Part shown: one piece after another, positions 36,364 to 44,625 of the stretch | How positions within the stretch are numbered: the stretch's first letter is position 1 | Layout of the letters: every line of letters starts with the position of its first letter | DNA from: Bacillus timonensis | GTDB taxonomy: Bacteria > Bacillota > Bacilli > Bacillales > Bacillaceae_L | Direction: 5' to 3' | NCBI RefSeq assembly: GCF_000285535.1 | Contig: NZ_HE610987.1 | Location: forward strand, 325,573-388,988 | DNA: 63,416 nt | Notes under the pieces: model-generated | Database searches by the model: none | Seen by the model: the letters and a program-made list of their open reading frames with translations, nothing else | Told to the model about the DNA's origin: nothing | Translations under genes and position numbers: made by a program

Positions 36364-36450
36364 ATTAGCCCCCTCTTTTTTTGGTGAAGATTTTTTCCAA
36401 AAACGCCATAACCTCAATCTGGACACGCATCTTGTTGTAATAATCAGACT

Positions 36451-36464
36451 TGTTAACGCTTTCT
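36451..36464 (-). promoter_or_regulatory. Probable cre (CcpA) site before dctP
   Basis: AGAAAGCGTTAACA on the minus strand fits the cre consensus TGWAANCGNTNWCA in 13 of 14 positions. It lies in the leader after the predicted promoter, where CcpA could block elongation. Confidence 0.6.
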
Positions 36465-36515
36465 TTTCTTTCTAAAAAAACCATCCCCTCTTTTATCTCT
36501 TTATTTGTTAACATC

Positions 36516-36545
36516 AGGATAACACATGGTGGTAATTTCCTTCAA
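36516..36545 (-). promoter_or_regulatory. Possible promoter of the TRAP operon
   Basis: TTGAAG, an 18-base spacer and TATCCT with an upstream TG (extended -10). Weak but well placed between rpiR and dctP, upstream of the cre site. Confidence 0.4.
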
Positions 36546-36598
36546 GATAATTTTCAAATAAATTTAATAATTTGAGCAAAGCTGAATAATTTGATTTC

Positions 36599-37465
36599 CT
36601 ACATCTTTTTATCAGTCGTAGATCTTCTTGTTTTTTGTAAGTTTTCATAATAAAATTCATACTTTGCATTTGCAACTGATGCCACTAGGATATCGATTAT
36701 TGTTAATTGTGCAATCCTAGACGCAATTGCATCTGTACGGAACAATGTTTCATTTGAAGCAGTTTGTAGAACGATATCTGAAATAGTTGTAATCGGTGAT
36801 TTTGAGGAATTTGTAATACATATCAATGTAGCTCCAGCATCTTTAGCAATCTTCATAGAGTTAAGAACTTCTCTATTAGATCCAGTATGTGAAATCCCAA
36901 TAACCACATCATCTTTGGTTAACATACTTGCAGACATCGCTTGAAGAGTTGAGTCAATATACGCAAAAGATTTAATACCGAGCTTTAAAAGTTTATGTTG
37001 CGCATCTAGTGCAACTGTCCCAGATCCACCTGTTCCATAGAATTCCAATGTCCTAGCATTTTTGATGACTTCAACTGCTTTTTCCAATTGTTCATCATCA
37101 CATACCTCTGATGAATCGTATAATGCTTGAATATTCGATTGGAATACCTTCTTTTTAATCAACTTAACATTATCACCTTTTTCAATGACTTCATGAATTT
37201 GTTTAACAGGTTCAATAACTTCTTTAGCTAAATTGATTTTCATATCCTGAAATCCCTTATATCCCAAACGCTTACATAAACGGACTACGGAAGATTCACT
37301 TGTTTCACTTCGTTCTGCAACCTCCGTAATTGAAAGGTGAATAATTTCTTCCTGATTGTTTTCAATAAACTCTACAATCTTTTTTTCAGAATCACGAAGC
37401 TTTGGCATAGCCATATTCAGTCTTGCGAAGTACCCTGGGTTTGCATTTACATTTAATTCTGCCAT
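36599..37465 (-). CDS. MurR/RpiR family transcriptional regulator
   Basis: A 288-residue regulator with an N-terminal HTH_6 domain (LRDSEKKIVEFIENNQEEIIHLSITEVAERSETSESSVVRLCKRLGYKGFQDMKI) and a C-terminal SIS domain (TLEFYGTGGSGTVALDAQHKLLKLG, VVIGISHTGSNREVLNSMKIAKDAGATLICITN). SIS domains bind phosphorylated sugars, so the inducer is probably a phospho-sugar made by the operon's kinase. It lies just upstream of dctP in the same orientation and likely controls the TRAP operon. Confidence 0.92.
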   Translation of the reverse strand: MAELNVNANPGYFARLNMAMPKLRDSEKKIVEFIENNQEEIIHLSITEVAERSETSESSVVRLCKRLGYKGFQDMKINLAKEVIEPVKQIHEVIEKGDNVKLIKKKVFQSNIQALYDSSEVCDDEQLEKAVEVIKNARTLEFYGTGGSGTVALDAQHKLLKLGIKSFAYIDSTLQAMSASMLTKDDVVIGISHTGSNREVLNSMKIAKDAGATLICITNSSKSPITTISDIVLQTASNETLFRTDAIASRIAQLTIIDILVASVANAKYEFYYENLQKTRRSTTDKKM

Positions 37466-37741
37466 TCTCTACCTCCGAAAATTAAAATACTTTGAAGATT
37501 TGATTATTATTTTACTATATAAGTTCCCTATTTAACTAGTAGAAATTAATGATATTTACTTTCAGAAAAGAAAACTACATAAAAAAATAAGATGACCATG
37601 ATTTATTTTACCCTTTAAGTTGTATGTAAAATCGTTAGTTAGGAACTTGTCCACGACCGATTCAATCACTTTTACTCAATACAAATTTCATTTTTGCCAT
37701 TACCGTACAATGGATGTAGAACTGGTATTTTCATTTAAAGG
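37466..37741. other. Upstream region of the RpiR gene
   Basis: AT-rich region presumed to hold the rpiR promoter. I see no ORF or repeat that I would defend. Confidence 0.4.
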
Positions 37742-37786
37742 AAAAGAAGTTGATTTTTCACCTATAGTATGAAATCAACTTCTTTT
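37742..37786. terminator. Strong two-way hairpin terminator
   Basis: AAAAGAAGTTGATTT and its exact reverse complement form a 15-base stem with T-runs on both strands. It lies downstream of the two small minus-strand genes at 37839-38287. Confidence 0.75.
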
Positions 37787-37838
37787 CTCTTTAATTGATA
37801 GTTTAGATATCTTGATAGTGGAAAAAAATATTACCTAT

Positions 37839-37927
37839 TCACTTAGTAGCGCAAATAAGAATCACCAAAGAACAAAACACTATTAATGCAGATCCTGTAC
37901 AGCTCCGTATCCAATCCCACCCATCAT
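37839..37927 (-). pseudogene. Frameshifted YjcZ-like small protein gene (possible)
   Basis: From ATG 37927 (GGGAAGG ten bases upstream) the frame reads MMGGIGYGAVQ and then stops shortly after. One base of compensation near 37892 would continue it as SALIVFCSLVILICATK to a stop at 37839. A Gly/Tyr-rich start followed by one hydrophobic helix and a short tail is the layout of YjcZ-type small sporulation proteins of about 30 residues. The region length (89 bases) is one short of an intact gene. This may be a decayed gene or coincidence. Confidence 0.35.
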
Positions 37928-38155
37928 TTATTTAGTACCTTCCCTTTTTGAGTTACTAAATGATAAATTGCGAGTAAGACGATTATCATTTGCAATGGCA
38001 AATTTTTTGGGGTTTAAACAAGTATATTACAATAAATCGAAGCTTTATCGTTTCTTACCTTAATAGCTATTCTATGTGTAATGTATGGAGGAGTATTTTA
38101 AACACCGCCATTAGTAGTAAAACTTTTCACAATTTCAAAAGAAAAGTTTCAACCA

Positions 38156-38287
38156 TTAATAGAAAAATCGGCCACGGCGAAAACGAAAACCAGGACCGCG
38201 ATGAAAACGAAAGCGAGGACCGAAAACGGGACCTCGACGGAAACGGTAACGAGGACCACCACCGAAACCACCTACGAAGAATGGCAT
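38156..38287 (-). CDS. 43-residue Arg/Gly/Phe-rich small protein
   Basis: The frame starts at ATG 38287 with AAAGGAGG nine bases upstream and ends at TAA 38156. The protein begins MPFFVGGFGGGPRYRFRRGP and continues with near-repeats of (P)RFRFHRGPGFRFRRG, ending RFFY. It has eleven Arg, no Lys and no acidic residue, so it is extremely basic. Upstream at 38319-38327 is CATAACCTA, matching the CATANNNTA -10 of sigma-K/sigma-E-type promoters at a suitable distance. A small mother-cell or spore-coat protein is one hypothesis; nucleic-acid binding is another. I do not recognise a named family. The opposite-strand frame at 37990-38292 is a shadow of it. Confidence 0.65.
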   Translation of the reverse strand: MPFFVGGFGGGPRYRFRRGPVFGPRFRFHRGPGFRFRRGRFFY

Positions 38288-38573
38288 ACTAAAATTCCTC
38301 CTTTATAGAATGATAGTATAGGTTATGCCACAAAGGTGATCGGGGATATGGACAAATATGGAGAAATTTAAAAAACAAGTAAAATATTTCATTTTGAGTG
38401 TAGGTAAACATAATGTAACAAAAGAATTTTCAACTAGATAAATTAGAGTAATCGTCAAAAGGTAGGATGAATACCTAGAGTAGCAAAAGAGATTTGTTCA
38501 CTTTTATAAAGCTTCTTAGTTTTTGGAGCCATAACAGAACTTTTGCGCAATTTCCGTTAAGGTACGGAAATTT
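38288..38573. other. Upstream region of the small Arg-rich gene
   Basis: Contains the CATANNNTA-like promoter element at 38319-38327. Nothing else is recognised. Confidence 0.35.
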
Positions 38574-39278
38574 TTAAAAGAATCCTTTATAACCCACAAA
38601 TAATTCTCCGCCATAATTTTCAAGTGTAGATTGAATGAATGAAATTAGTTCAGTTTTATCATTTGTATTCATGTATGTTTTTGTAGATTCGACTAGTTTA
38701 TCACACATATCTTTATCATGTGATTTAAGGGTTCTAACCATCCACTTTCCTTCTCCAACCCAATTGCCATTTGCCCTTAAAATCAATTCAGTCAACGTAT
38801 TTATTAACTTATTTAAAATGAATAAACTTTCTTCAAAGTCTTCTGAACTTCTAAAGTCTGACAAAAAGTCTGTAATTTGATATCTTGCTTCATTTATTTT
38901 GTCCTCATCCCAAGGGTGCGGACCCTGTTCATAAAGTATTTTTGCCTCTCTTTGGACTTCTTTTCCATTCCCTTGTTTATCTTGTATAAGTAGACCTTCG
39001 GCACACATTTTAATGATGGTGGGCATCCCCCTATACCTAGCTGTTTGAAATTCAAACTCTAGAGATAAGTTTGTATGAATAAATGTTTCTATTTTCCACC
39101 CAAGAAAGTGATAACATTCAAGTCTTGGTGTTTCTGATTCATCAATAATAATTATGTCAATATCAGATTCCTTTGTTAAATTTCCAGAAACAGCACTTCC
39201 ACCTACCCAAACTATATCTGATTCAGGATAGTGGGAAACGATAAATTGTTGTGCTATTCGCTTGATTGAGTCCCTCAT
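38574..39278 (-). CDS. Nucleotidyltransferase domain protein
   Basis: A 234-residue protein with the polymerase-beta/aminoglycoside adenylyltransferase motif VWVGGSAVSGNLTKESDIDIIII (GS followed by DxD metal ligands) at residues about 23-45. The C-terminal half is helical, as in AadA/KNTase-like enzymes. It would transfer a nucleotide to a small molecule or protein. No drug target can be inferred, and many such Bacillus proteins have no known substrate. It is monocistronic. Confidence 0.8.
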   Translation of the reverse strand: MRDSIKRIAQQFIVSHYPESDIVWVGGSAVSGNLTKESDIDIIIIDESETPRLECYHFLGWKIETFIHTNLSLEFEFQTARYRGMPTIIKMCAEGLLIQDKQGNGKEVQREAKILYEQGPHPWDEDKINEARYQITDFLSDFRSSEDFEESLFILNKLINTLTELILRANGNWVGEGKWMVRTLKSHDKDMCDKLVESTKTYMNTNDKTELISFIQSTLENYGGELFVGYKGFF

Positions 39279-39483
39279 AAAAAAACACCTCCAATACCAG
39301 GATATTCACCTAAAAGAGTAGTGTTCTAGAAGGATGAGCTATCTGTAAAATAGTTCACAATCATTTTGTATTACGTTTCTTGCGGAGCCTTCAAAATATA
39401 CTTTGTATGCGACATACAATTTCCCACTATTTTCTCATTTTTGGGAAAGACGAGAGCTCGTCAGCGCCAAGCCTGTCACACAA
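39279..39483. other. Intergenic region without recognised gene
   Basis: Spacer before the nucleotidyltransferase gene. Overlapping plus-strand frames of 60-90 codons at 39366-39644 lack family features and good ribosome binding sites. Confidence 0.4.
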
Positions 39484-39518
39484 GAAAAAGGATGGGATTT
39501 CTGTTCCCACCCTCTTTC
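39484..39518 (-). terminator. Hairpin after truA
   Basis: On the minus strand GAAAGAGGGTGGGA and TCCCATCCTTTTTC pair along 14 bases with two G-U pairs, followed by a weak T-run. It lies about 210 bases after the truA stop. Confidence 0.5.
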
Positions 39519-39726
39519 TTCTTCGGTTTATTCACACCTCTACCCACACATTATCCAACCGGAAATTCAGAACTTTGTTTTGAATATGCTGTAGGTTTGT
39601 TATGGATATCGGTAGTTTATTTTTATTTACATATTCAACTTTAACAACGCACATCACTCCACAAATCCAGAATGAACACATGAGGTGCTGGCGATTATAA
39701 CTCTGTTGAAAAAATAAGGAGATGGT

Positions 39727-40464
39727 TTAAAAACCAACTTTCTCCAAATACAACCCCTCAGCATCCGCCATACGACCTGTTTGAATTCTTTCTTTTGATT
39801 CGAGGATACTGGGTATTGCAGTAGCATCTATTTCTCCTAATCCCACTTCAATTAAGGTTCCTACAATTTTTCTCACCATATTGTAAAGAAAGCCATTGCC
39901 ACGCACTTTTATTTCGATAAAGCCTTCATTTTTATTTATCTCAAGCGAATATATTTCACGCACCATCGACTTTTTCTTCGATTTTGCATTGGAATAGGAA
40001 GTAAAGTCATGCTTCCCTAAAAAATAGTGAGATGCCTTTCTCATTTTTTCGATATCAAGCTTTTCCTCCACATGCATACTGTACTTTCGCATAAAGGGAT
40101 GTGTATATTGCTCGTTCCAAATCTTATACAAATAGGTTTTATCTTTAGCATTATAGCGTGCATGAAAACGATCATGGACTAATGTAACATCCACAACGCT
40201 AATATCATTAGGAAGATATCTGTTTAAATAGTGCATAACTTCATCTTCGTTTGCATTTTTACGCATCTTAAAATTAGCGATTTGAGCAAGAGCATGTACA
40301 CCTGCATCCGTTCTTCCAGATCCAATAATTTCTATCTTTTCTCCTGCCAACTCTGTTAATACATTTTCAATTTTCCCTTGAATGGTATTGTCACCATTAC
40401 CCAGTCGTTGCCAACCCTTGTAACGCCCACCATCATACTGAATGGTTAATTTATAATTATTCAT
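39727..40464 (-). CDS. truA: tRNA pseudouridine synthase A
   Basis: A 245-residue enzyme that makes pseudouridine at positions 38-40 in the tRNA anticodon arm. The catalytic Asp lies in GSGRTDAGVHALAQ. Other family segments are YDGGRYKGWQR, DRFHARYNAKDKTYLYKI, FTSYSNAKSKKKSMVREI and VRGNGFLYNMVRKIVGTLIEVG. In Bacillaceae the main truA lies in the ribosomal protein cluster, which is absent here, so this is probably the second TruA paralogue. It is monocistronic. Confidence 0.9.
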   Translation of the reverse strand: MNNYKLTIQYDGGRYKGWQRLGNGDNTIQGKIENVLTELAGEKIEIIGSGRTDAGVHALAQIANFKMRKNANEDEVMHYLNRYLPNDISVVDVTLVHDRFHARYNAKDKTYLYKIWNEQYTHPFMRKYSMHVEEKLDIEKMRKASHYFLGKHDFTSYSNAKSKKKSMVREIYSLEINKNEGFIEIKVRGNGFLYNMVRKIVGTLIEVGLGEIDATAIPSILESKERIQTGRMADAEGLYLEKVGF

Positions 40465-40627
40465 TGCTTTCTCCTTGTATAATTACTACTTTTTGCAAAT
40501 CCTCAATTTCTTAATTATCGCCCATGAGCCTCCCCTTTATTCTTTCGCTTCTTTTATAAATTGAGGCTCTGTGTTGAGTAGGATATTAATGTTTTGTGCA
40601 ATGCTAGTGTAAATGATTTTGATAAAA

Positions 40628-40669
40628 CTAAAACACACGTCACCTATTCCTTTGGGAAGAGGGACGTGT
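40628..40669 (-). terminator. Terminator after brnQ
   Basis: ACACGTC and GACGTGT pair across about 21 bases; the minus-strand side runs into GTTTTAG. It lies about 30 bases after the brnQ stop. Confidence 0.6.
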
Positions 40670-40697
40670 ATTTATTTTGAAAATGAGAGGATGTAAT

Positions 40698-42005
40698 TTA
40701 ATTAGCAATTGACTGCTCTGTAGCTTTCTCCTTCTCTATAAATCTTCCAAGGATTGCTCCGCCAATGAATCCGATTATTGCTGGAATTAACCATGCGAAC
40801 CCATTACTGCTCAATGGGATCATGCCAATTAAATGAGATACAAATGGTATATTTATAGCTGTTGCCATAGCTTCAGATACGCTAATAATCACTGTTACTA
40901 ACACGGCACCTTGAAAGGAGGTAGCGTTTGGTAAGTGTCTATGGAAAATCCCGACCAATATGACCACGATACAAATCGGATAGATTGCCTCATAAAGCGG
41001 TGTTGCTATAAATACGATTCGATCTACACCTAATAATGCAATGGCAATGCCAAGTACGCAAACGATGGCCGCTGTTGTTTTATAACTTAGCTTCCCATTT
41101 GTTAAACGATCAAAAAATTGAGCAACAGCTGTAGTCAAGCCAATTGCAGTAGTCAGACATGCTAATGCCACCACGATTCCTAATCCGTAGAGCCCGCCTT
41201 TACCTAATATCGATTCTACAATCCCTAATAATAGTTCGGCCCTATCTATGTTTTGAGGATACATCCCACTAACTGAAGCCCCTAAATATAAAAGCCCAGA
41301 ATAGATGAGCACTAAAAAGATAAAGGCAATGAGCCCGGCAAATGCGATCATTTTATTTCTTTCCTTTTCAGACCGGTATCCTTTGCCAACAATATGTGAA
41401 ATAAACACACTTGCAACCATAAAACTTACAAGTAAGTCTCCAGTTTGATATCCGCCAAGAAATGCATTCACAAAACTACTTGAAATCTCTGTGTCCACTG
41501 GTTGTCCAACTGGCGTTATGACTCCACTTATGATGATAGCAATTAAAATGACAACTAATGCAGGTGTTAAAAAAGCTCCCACTTTATCGATAACATTGTT
41601 CCTGTCATTTACAAAGTAATAAGTTAATGCGAAGAAAATGATAACAATAGGTGCTGCCGGAATCGATGGGAAAACTGCATGAAAACCTAATTCATGGGTA
41701 ACAGCCCCCGTTCTCGGTATGGCGATAAAGCTTGAAAATAACATGATGCCTAGCAGTATCCATTGCGAAAATTTAGGATGCACTCTTTTCGTCAATTGAT
41801 CTACAGTACCACCTGCATAAGCGATAATATAAATCGCCATTATAGGGAAAAAGACCCCTGAAATAATGAATCCGATGTTCCCGCTAAGCCAGCCCGTCCC
41901 GGACTGTAGCCCTAAAAATGGGGGGAAAATTAAATTCCCAGCCCCAAAAAATGTGGCAAAAAGCGCAAGCCCAATAATACTACTATCTCTTAGAGTTTTT
42001 TTCAT
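40698..42005 (-). CDS. brnQ: Branched-chain amino acid carrier (LIVCS family)
   Basis: A 435-residue membrane carrier with about 12 hydrophobic segments. It starts with the family signature SSIIGLALFATFFGAGNLIFPPFLGLQSG, followed by FPIMAIYIIAYAGGTVDQLTKRVHP and IPRTGAVTHELGF. BrnQ proteins import leucine, isoleucine and valine with sodium or protons. A 500-base upstream region holds a possible structured leader. It is monocistronic. Confidence 0.93.
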   Translation of the reverse strand: MKKTLRDSSIIGLALFATFFGAGNLIFPPFLGLQSGTGWLSGNIGFIISGVFFPIMAIYIIAYAGGTVDQLTKRVHPKFSQWILLGIMLFSSFIAIPRTGAVTHELGFHAVFPSIPAAPIVIIFFALTYYFVNDRNNVIDKVGAFLTPALVVILIAIIISGVITPVGQPVDTEISSSFVNAFLGGYQTGDLLVSFMVASVFISHIVGKGYRSEKERNKMIAFAGLIAFIFLVLIYSGLLYLGASVSGMYPQNIDRAELLLGIVESILGKGGLYGLGIVVALACLTTAIGLTTAVAQFFDRLTNGKLSYKTTAAIVCVLGIAIALLGVDRIVFIATPLYEAIYPICIVVILVGIFHRHLPNATSFQGAVLVTVIISVSEAMATAINIPFVSHLIGMIPLSSNGFAWLIPAIIGFIGGAILGRFIEKEKATEQSIAN

Positions 42006-42136
42006 ATGTAAATCAGCCCTTCTCTTTTGATGTCACAATCTGCTTGAATCCTTTTCTAAGTGTACATATTTCACAAATATTAGGTAATCGTATAAACTAT
42101 CGTCTTCCAACAATCGATTTCACTATTCCACCTTTT

Positions 42137-42165
42137 CTGAAAAATCAGGATGCACTTCACCTGAT
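42137..42165 (-). promoter_or_regulatory. Possible attenuator hairpin in the brnQ leader
   Basis: On the minus strand ATCAGG and CCTGAT pair across 10 bases and are followed by TTTTTC, about 130 bases before brnQ. More short stems lie upstream. I find no T-box sequence, so any leader control is speculative. Confidence 0.3.
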
Positions 42166-42426
42166 CGTTGCACTCACTAAACCCCAGGTAGGGTAGCCAC
42201 GTTGTGTTCTCAGGAGGTTTAATTAACCTGTTATAGGCTTTTACTTTTCGGCAAACATACGAATCATATTTTGGTAGACAAGTATTTTATAATATACCAT
42301 ATAATTTGCAATAGTGGAAATTTAGAGAACAAAAGAGTCTACTGCGGGTCACACCAGTAGGCACATTAATTGCAAATTACTTTGTTTGCTTTATGATGTT
42401 TCTAGTTTTGTTCTAAAAATATAAAA
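42166..42426. other. Upstream part of the brnQ leader and spacer
   Basis: Contains several short inverted repeats on the minus strand (AGGTT AATT AAACCT; ACCC TACCT GGGGT). No gene is supported. Confidence 0.3.
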
Positions 42427-42451
42427 GCCTGTGAAATTCCACAGGCTTTTT
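42427..42451 (-). terminator. Terminator of the alcohol dehydrogenase gene
   Basis: GCCTGTG and CACAGGC pair across six bases, with T-runs on both strands. It lies about 55 bases after the stop at 42506. Confidence 0.85.
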
Positions 42452-42505
42452 CATTTTTGAGAGGTATTTTATCTTAACCTCTCCCTTTATAAAGAAAACT
42501 TACAT

Positions 42506-43459
42506 TTATTCAAATACAGCTACTAAGCGTCCTTTTACTTCATGGTTTTTCAGTTTTTCTATACCTTTGTCGACTTCTTCAAAAGGAATTGTGATAAGAG
42601 CTGGATTCATTTTTCCAGTAGCAAAGCAATCATATACACCTTTTAAGTCTTCTACGGACCCACCATTGCTTCCTAAAAGCTTAATTTCTTTTGTAATCAT
42701 CAAGTAAGTATTAATATTCGATTCCAATTTACCCATACCAACAATAACAACTGTTCCTTTTGGTCTTACAGCTTCCAGTGCATCAGAGGTTGTTTGTCCA
42801 AAACCAGCAAAATCCACAATAACGTCACATTCTGCTTCTTTCATATCTAGAATAGTATCGTAAACTTTATGAGCACCTAGTTCTTCAGCAAGTTTTCGAG
42901 CCTCTGGAGATACATCTGTAGCGTATACTTCGCAACCTTTAATCAATGCCATTTGTAAAGCAAATTGACCAAGTCCACCGATTCCGATGATTCCTAATTT
43001 CGTACCTTCTTTAGCTTGTCCAATACTGAAAAGAGCACGATACGCTGTAATCCCTGCATCTGTTGAAGCTGCTCCTTCTACAAAGGAAACGCCTTCAGGA
43101 ATAATTACTAATTGATCTGCTGGAACACGTACTTTTTCTGCATACCCACCGTCATAGTTATACCCAGCAGTTACTTTTGTTTCTCTATTCATTGGATTAG
43201 CCCCAACACGGTCTCCAACTTTAATACCTTCAACACCTTCACCCACTTCAATAACAACCCCAGCAAACTCATGCCCCATAATAACAGGACCATTTGGGAA
43301 AAGTGGCATCCAACCTGGATCTTGTAGTGCTGCAACGTCTGAATGGCATAGACCAGCAGCTTTCACGTCTATCACAACGTGACCTGGAATCGCCTTCGGA
43401 TTTTCTTTTTCAATCAATTCTAGTGGTTTATTTGTACCTGAAAATAGCCAACCTCTCAT
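42506..43459 (-). CDS. Short zinc-type alcohol dehydrogenase lacking the structural-zinc cysteines
   Basis: A 317-residue medium-chain dehydrogenase. The catalytic zinc ligands are present (GLCHSDV; GHEFAG) and the NAD site is KLGIIGIGGLGQFALQMALIKG. The lobe that normally holds CxxCxxCxxxxxxxC is replaced by VGANPMNRETKVTAGYNYDGGYAEK without cysteine, so the structural zinc is missing and the protein is about 20 residues shorter than usual. It resembles AdhP-like enzymes, but the substrate is unknown. It is divergent from a TetR regulator, with a palindrome in the shared promoter region. Confidence 0.87.
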   Translation of the reverse strand: MRGWLFSGTNKPLELIEKENPKAIPGHVVIDVKAAGLCHSDVAALQDPGWMPLFPNGPVIMGHEFAGVVIEVGEGVEGIKVGDRVGANPMNRETKVTAGYNYDGGYAEKVRVPADQLVIIPEGVSFVEGAASTDAGITAYRALFSIGQAKEGTKLGIIGIGGLGQFALQMALIKGCEVYATDVSPEARKLAEELGAHKVYDTILDMKEAECDVIVDFAGFGQTTSDALEAVRPKGTVVIVGMGKLESNINTYLMITKEIKLLGSNGGSVEDLKGVYDCFATGKMNPALITIPFEEVDKGIEKLKNHEVKGRLVAVFE

Positions 43460-43524
43460 ACTATCTCCTCCAAATTGTTAAAATCTTATTTTTTAATAAT
43501 TCTTGCTACACTTATAGTTTACTA

Positions 43525-43544
43525 GGTTTATCTTCCTATAAACC
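43525..43544. promoter_or_regulatory. Palindrome in the adh-tetR divergent region
   Basis: GGTTTAT and ATAAACC flank six bases, between the adh and tetR starts. It is a candidate TetR operator. A TATAAT at 43560-43565 could serve the plus-strand regulator gene. Confidence 0.5.
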
Positions 43545-43613
43545 ATCCTTAATATTTGCTATAATGTTGAGGAAACCAACACTTTCATCAAATCTGTCTA
43601 ATAGGAGAGGAAT

Positions 43614-44210
43614 ATGATGAAACCCAATTCCAACCAAGCAATAAGGACAAAGAATTTCTTAAAAAAGGCATTTATTGAAATGGTACATAAAAAGGGATAT
43701 AGTGCTGTTACCGTGAAGGATATCGTTGATTATGCGAAATATAATCGAACAACCTATTATGTGTATTATCAAAACATAAATGAGCTTGTTGAAGAGTTAA
43801 TGGATGAAATGTTTGAAGCTATTCAGTTTTACAGCATGTCTAAATACCAAAGCGATAGTCAGTTAAAAGTAAAAGAGTTAACAACAAACTCCTTCGATTT
43901 GTTGTATTATATTTACGATAACCGTGATTACTTTACATTATTACTTTTAGAAGATACTTTGCCACACATTCACCAGCAACTACCTGAAGCAATATTTAAT
44001 TTATTGAAAAATAAATTTGATATTCAATACGGGGTGTCTTCTGTTGATGATTACCACCAAAAGCGTTATATGGCATATGGTACGGCGGGGTTGATTATGG
44101 ACTGGATTGCGCAGGATTTCAATGTGACACCCGGTGAAATGACAGATCGTCTCATCCGTATTTTTAATACCTTTGCAAGAGGGTTTGTTATAAAGGAAAT
44201 CGATAATTAA
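43614..44210 (+). CDS. TetR/AcrR family regulator divergent from adh
   Basis: A 198-residue regulator with the TetR HTH: RTKNFLKKAFIEMVHKKGYSAVTVKDIVDYAKYNRTTYYVYYQNINELVEELMDEM. GGAGAGG precedes the start. The C-terminal domain resembles the DhaS-like group (TetR_C with YIYDNRDYFTLLL), which often senses small metabolites. Its divergent position suggests control of the alcohol dehydrogenase. A terminator follows, and the defence island begins beyond it. Confidence 0.9.
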   Translation: MMKPNSNQAIRTKNFLKKAFIEMVHKKGYSAVTVKDIVDYAKYNRTTYYVYYQNINELVEELMDEMFEAIQFYSMSKYQSDSQLKVKELTTNSFDLLYYIYDNRDYFTLLLLEDTLPHIHQQLPEAIFNLLKNKFDIQYGVSSVDDYHQKRYMAYGTAGLIMDWIAQDFNVTPGEMTDRLIRIFNTFARGFVIKEIDN

Positions 44211-44215
44211 TAAGC

Positions 44216-44258
44216 AAAAAAGAACGAATCCGCCAAAATTTGAACACGTTCTTTTAAT
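44216..44258 (+). terminator. Terminator of the TetR gene
   Basis: AAAAGAACG and CGTTCTTTT pair across 20 bases. It starts a few bases after the stop at 44210. Confidence 0.7.
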
Positions 44259-44444
44259 ATAATTATGATAACTTCAACCTCACTACAGCTTCCACATGGC
44301 CTGGATGGTGATGGCAGATAATTATAGATGTAGTAGCGTTTCACCTTACTTTTTAATTAACAATCAAATTATTCATTCAAAACCCGATATTAAATCATGC
44401 CACCCGAAAGGTGAAAGTTTGTAATATCTTTCATGATAGGTTCC
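44259..44444. other. Intergenic region at the island edge
   Basis: No ORF or RNA recognised. It marks the change to the AT-rich region. Confidence 0.35.
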
Positions 44445-44505
44445 AAAACTGCAGTTTAACAATGTTTGAGAAAATTAAGATTGTTATATCTTTAACTGTA
44501 GTTTT
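44445..44505. repeat. Long inverted repeat at the left edge of the defence island
   Basis: AAAACTGCAGTT plus TAACAAT on the left pair with ATTGTTA and AACTGTAGTTTT on the right (one G-U pair), leaving a small bulge. A T-rich run follows on the plus strand. It could be a terminator, a small RNA or the end of an old element. Confidence 0.5.
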
Positions 44506-44625
44506 ATTATTTTTATTTGTTTGCGTTAGCAAAATGTTAACATTTAATTTAATGCACCTTTTAACTTTTGAAGATTTTTATTGATTTACTTCAAATTTTT
44601 CGACTTTCTAATATTAATTATTAGT

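Noticed and set aside
37990-38292. 100-codon plus-strand frame rich in Glu, Asp and Asn
   Set aside because: It is the mirror of the Arg-rich minus-strand gene at 38156-38287, which has a proper ribosome binding site; the acidic repeats are the antisense of Arg codons.
39366-39644. Overlapping plus-strand frames of 60-90 codons
   Set aside because: Several frames are open together in a hairpin-containing spacer, with no clear ribosome binding site or homology.
42006-42240. T-box riboswitch upstream of brnQ
   Set aside because: The conserved T-box sequence (AGGGTGGNACCGCG type) is absent; only weak hairpins are seen.
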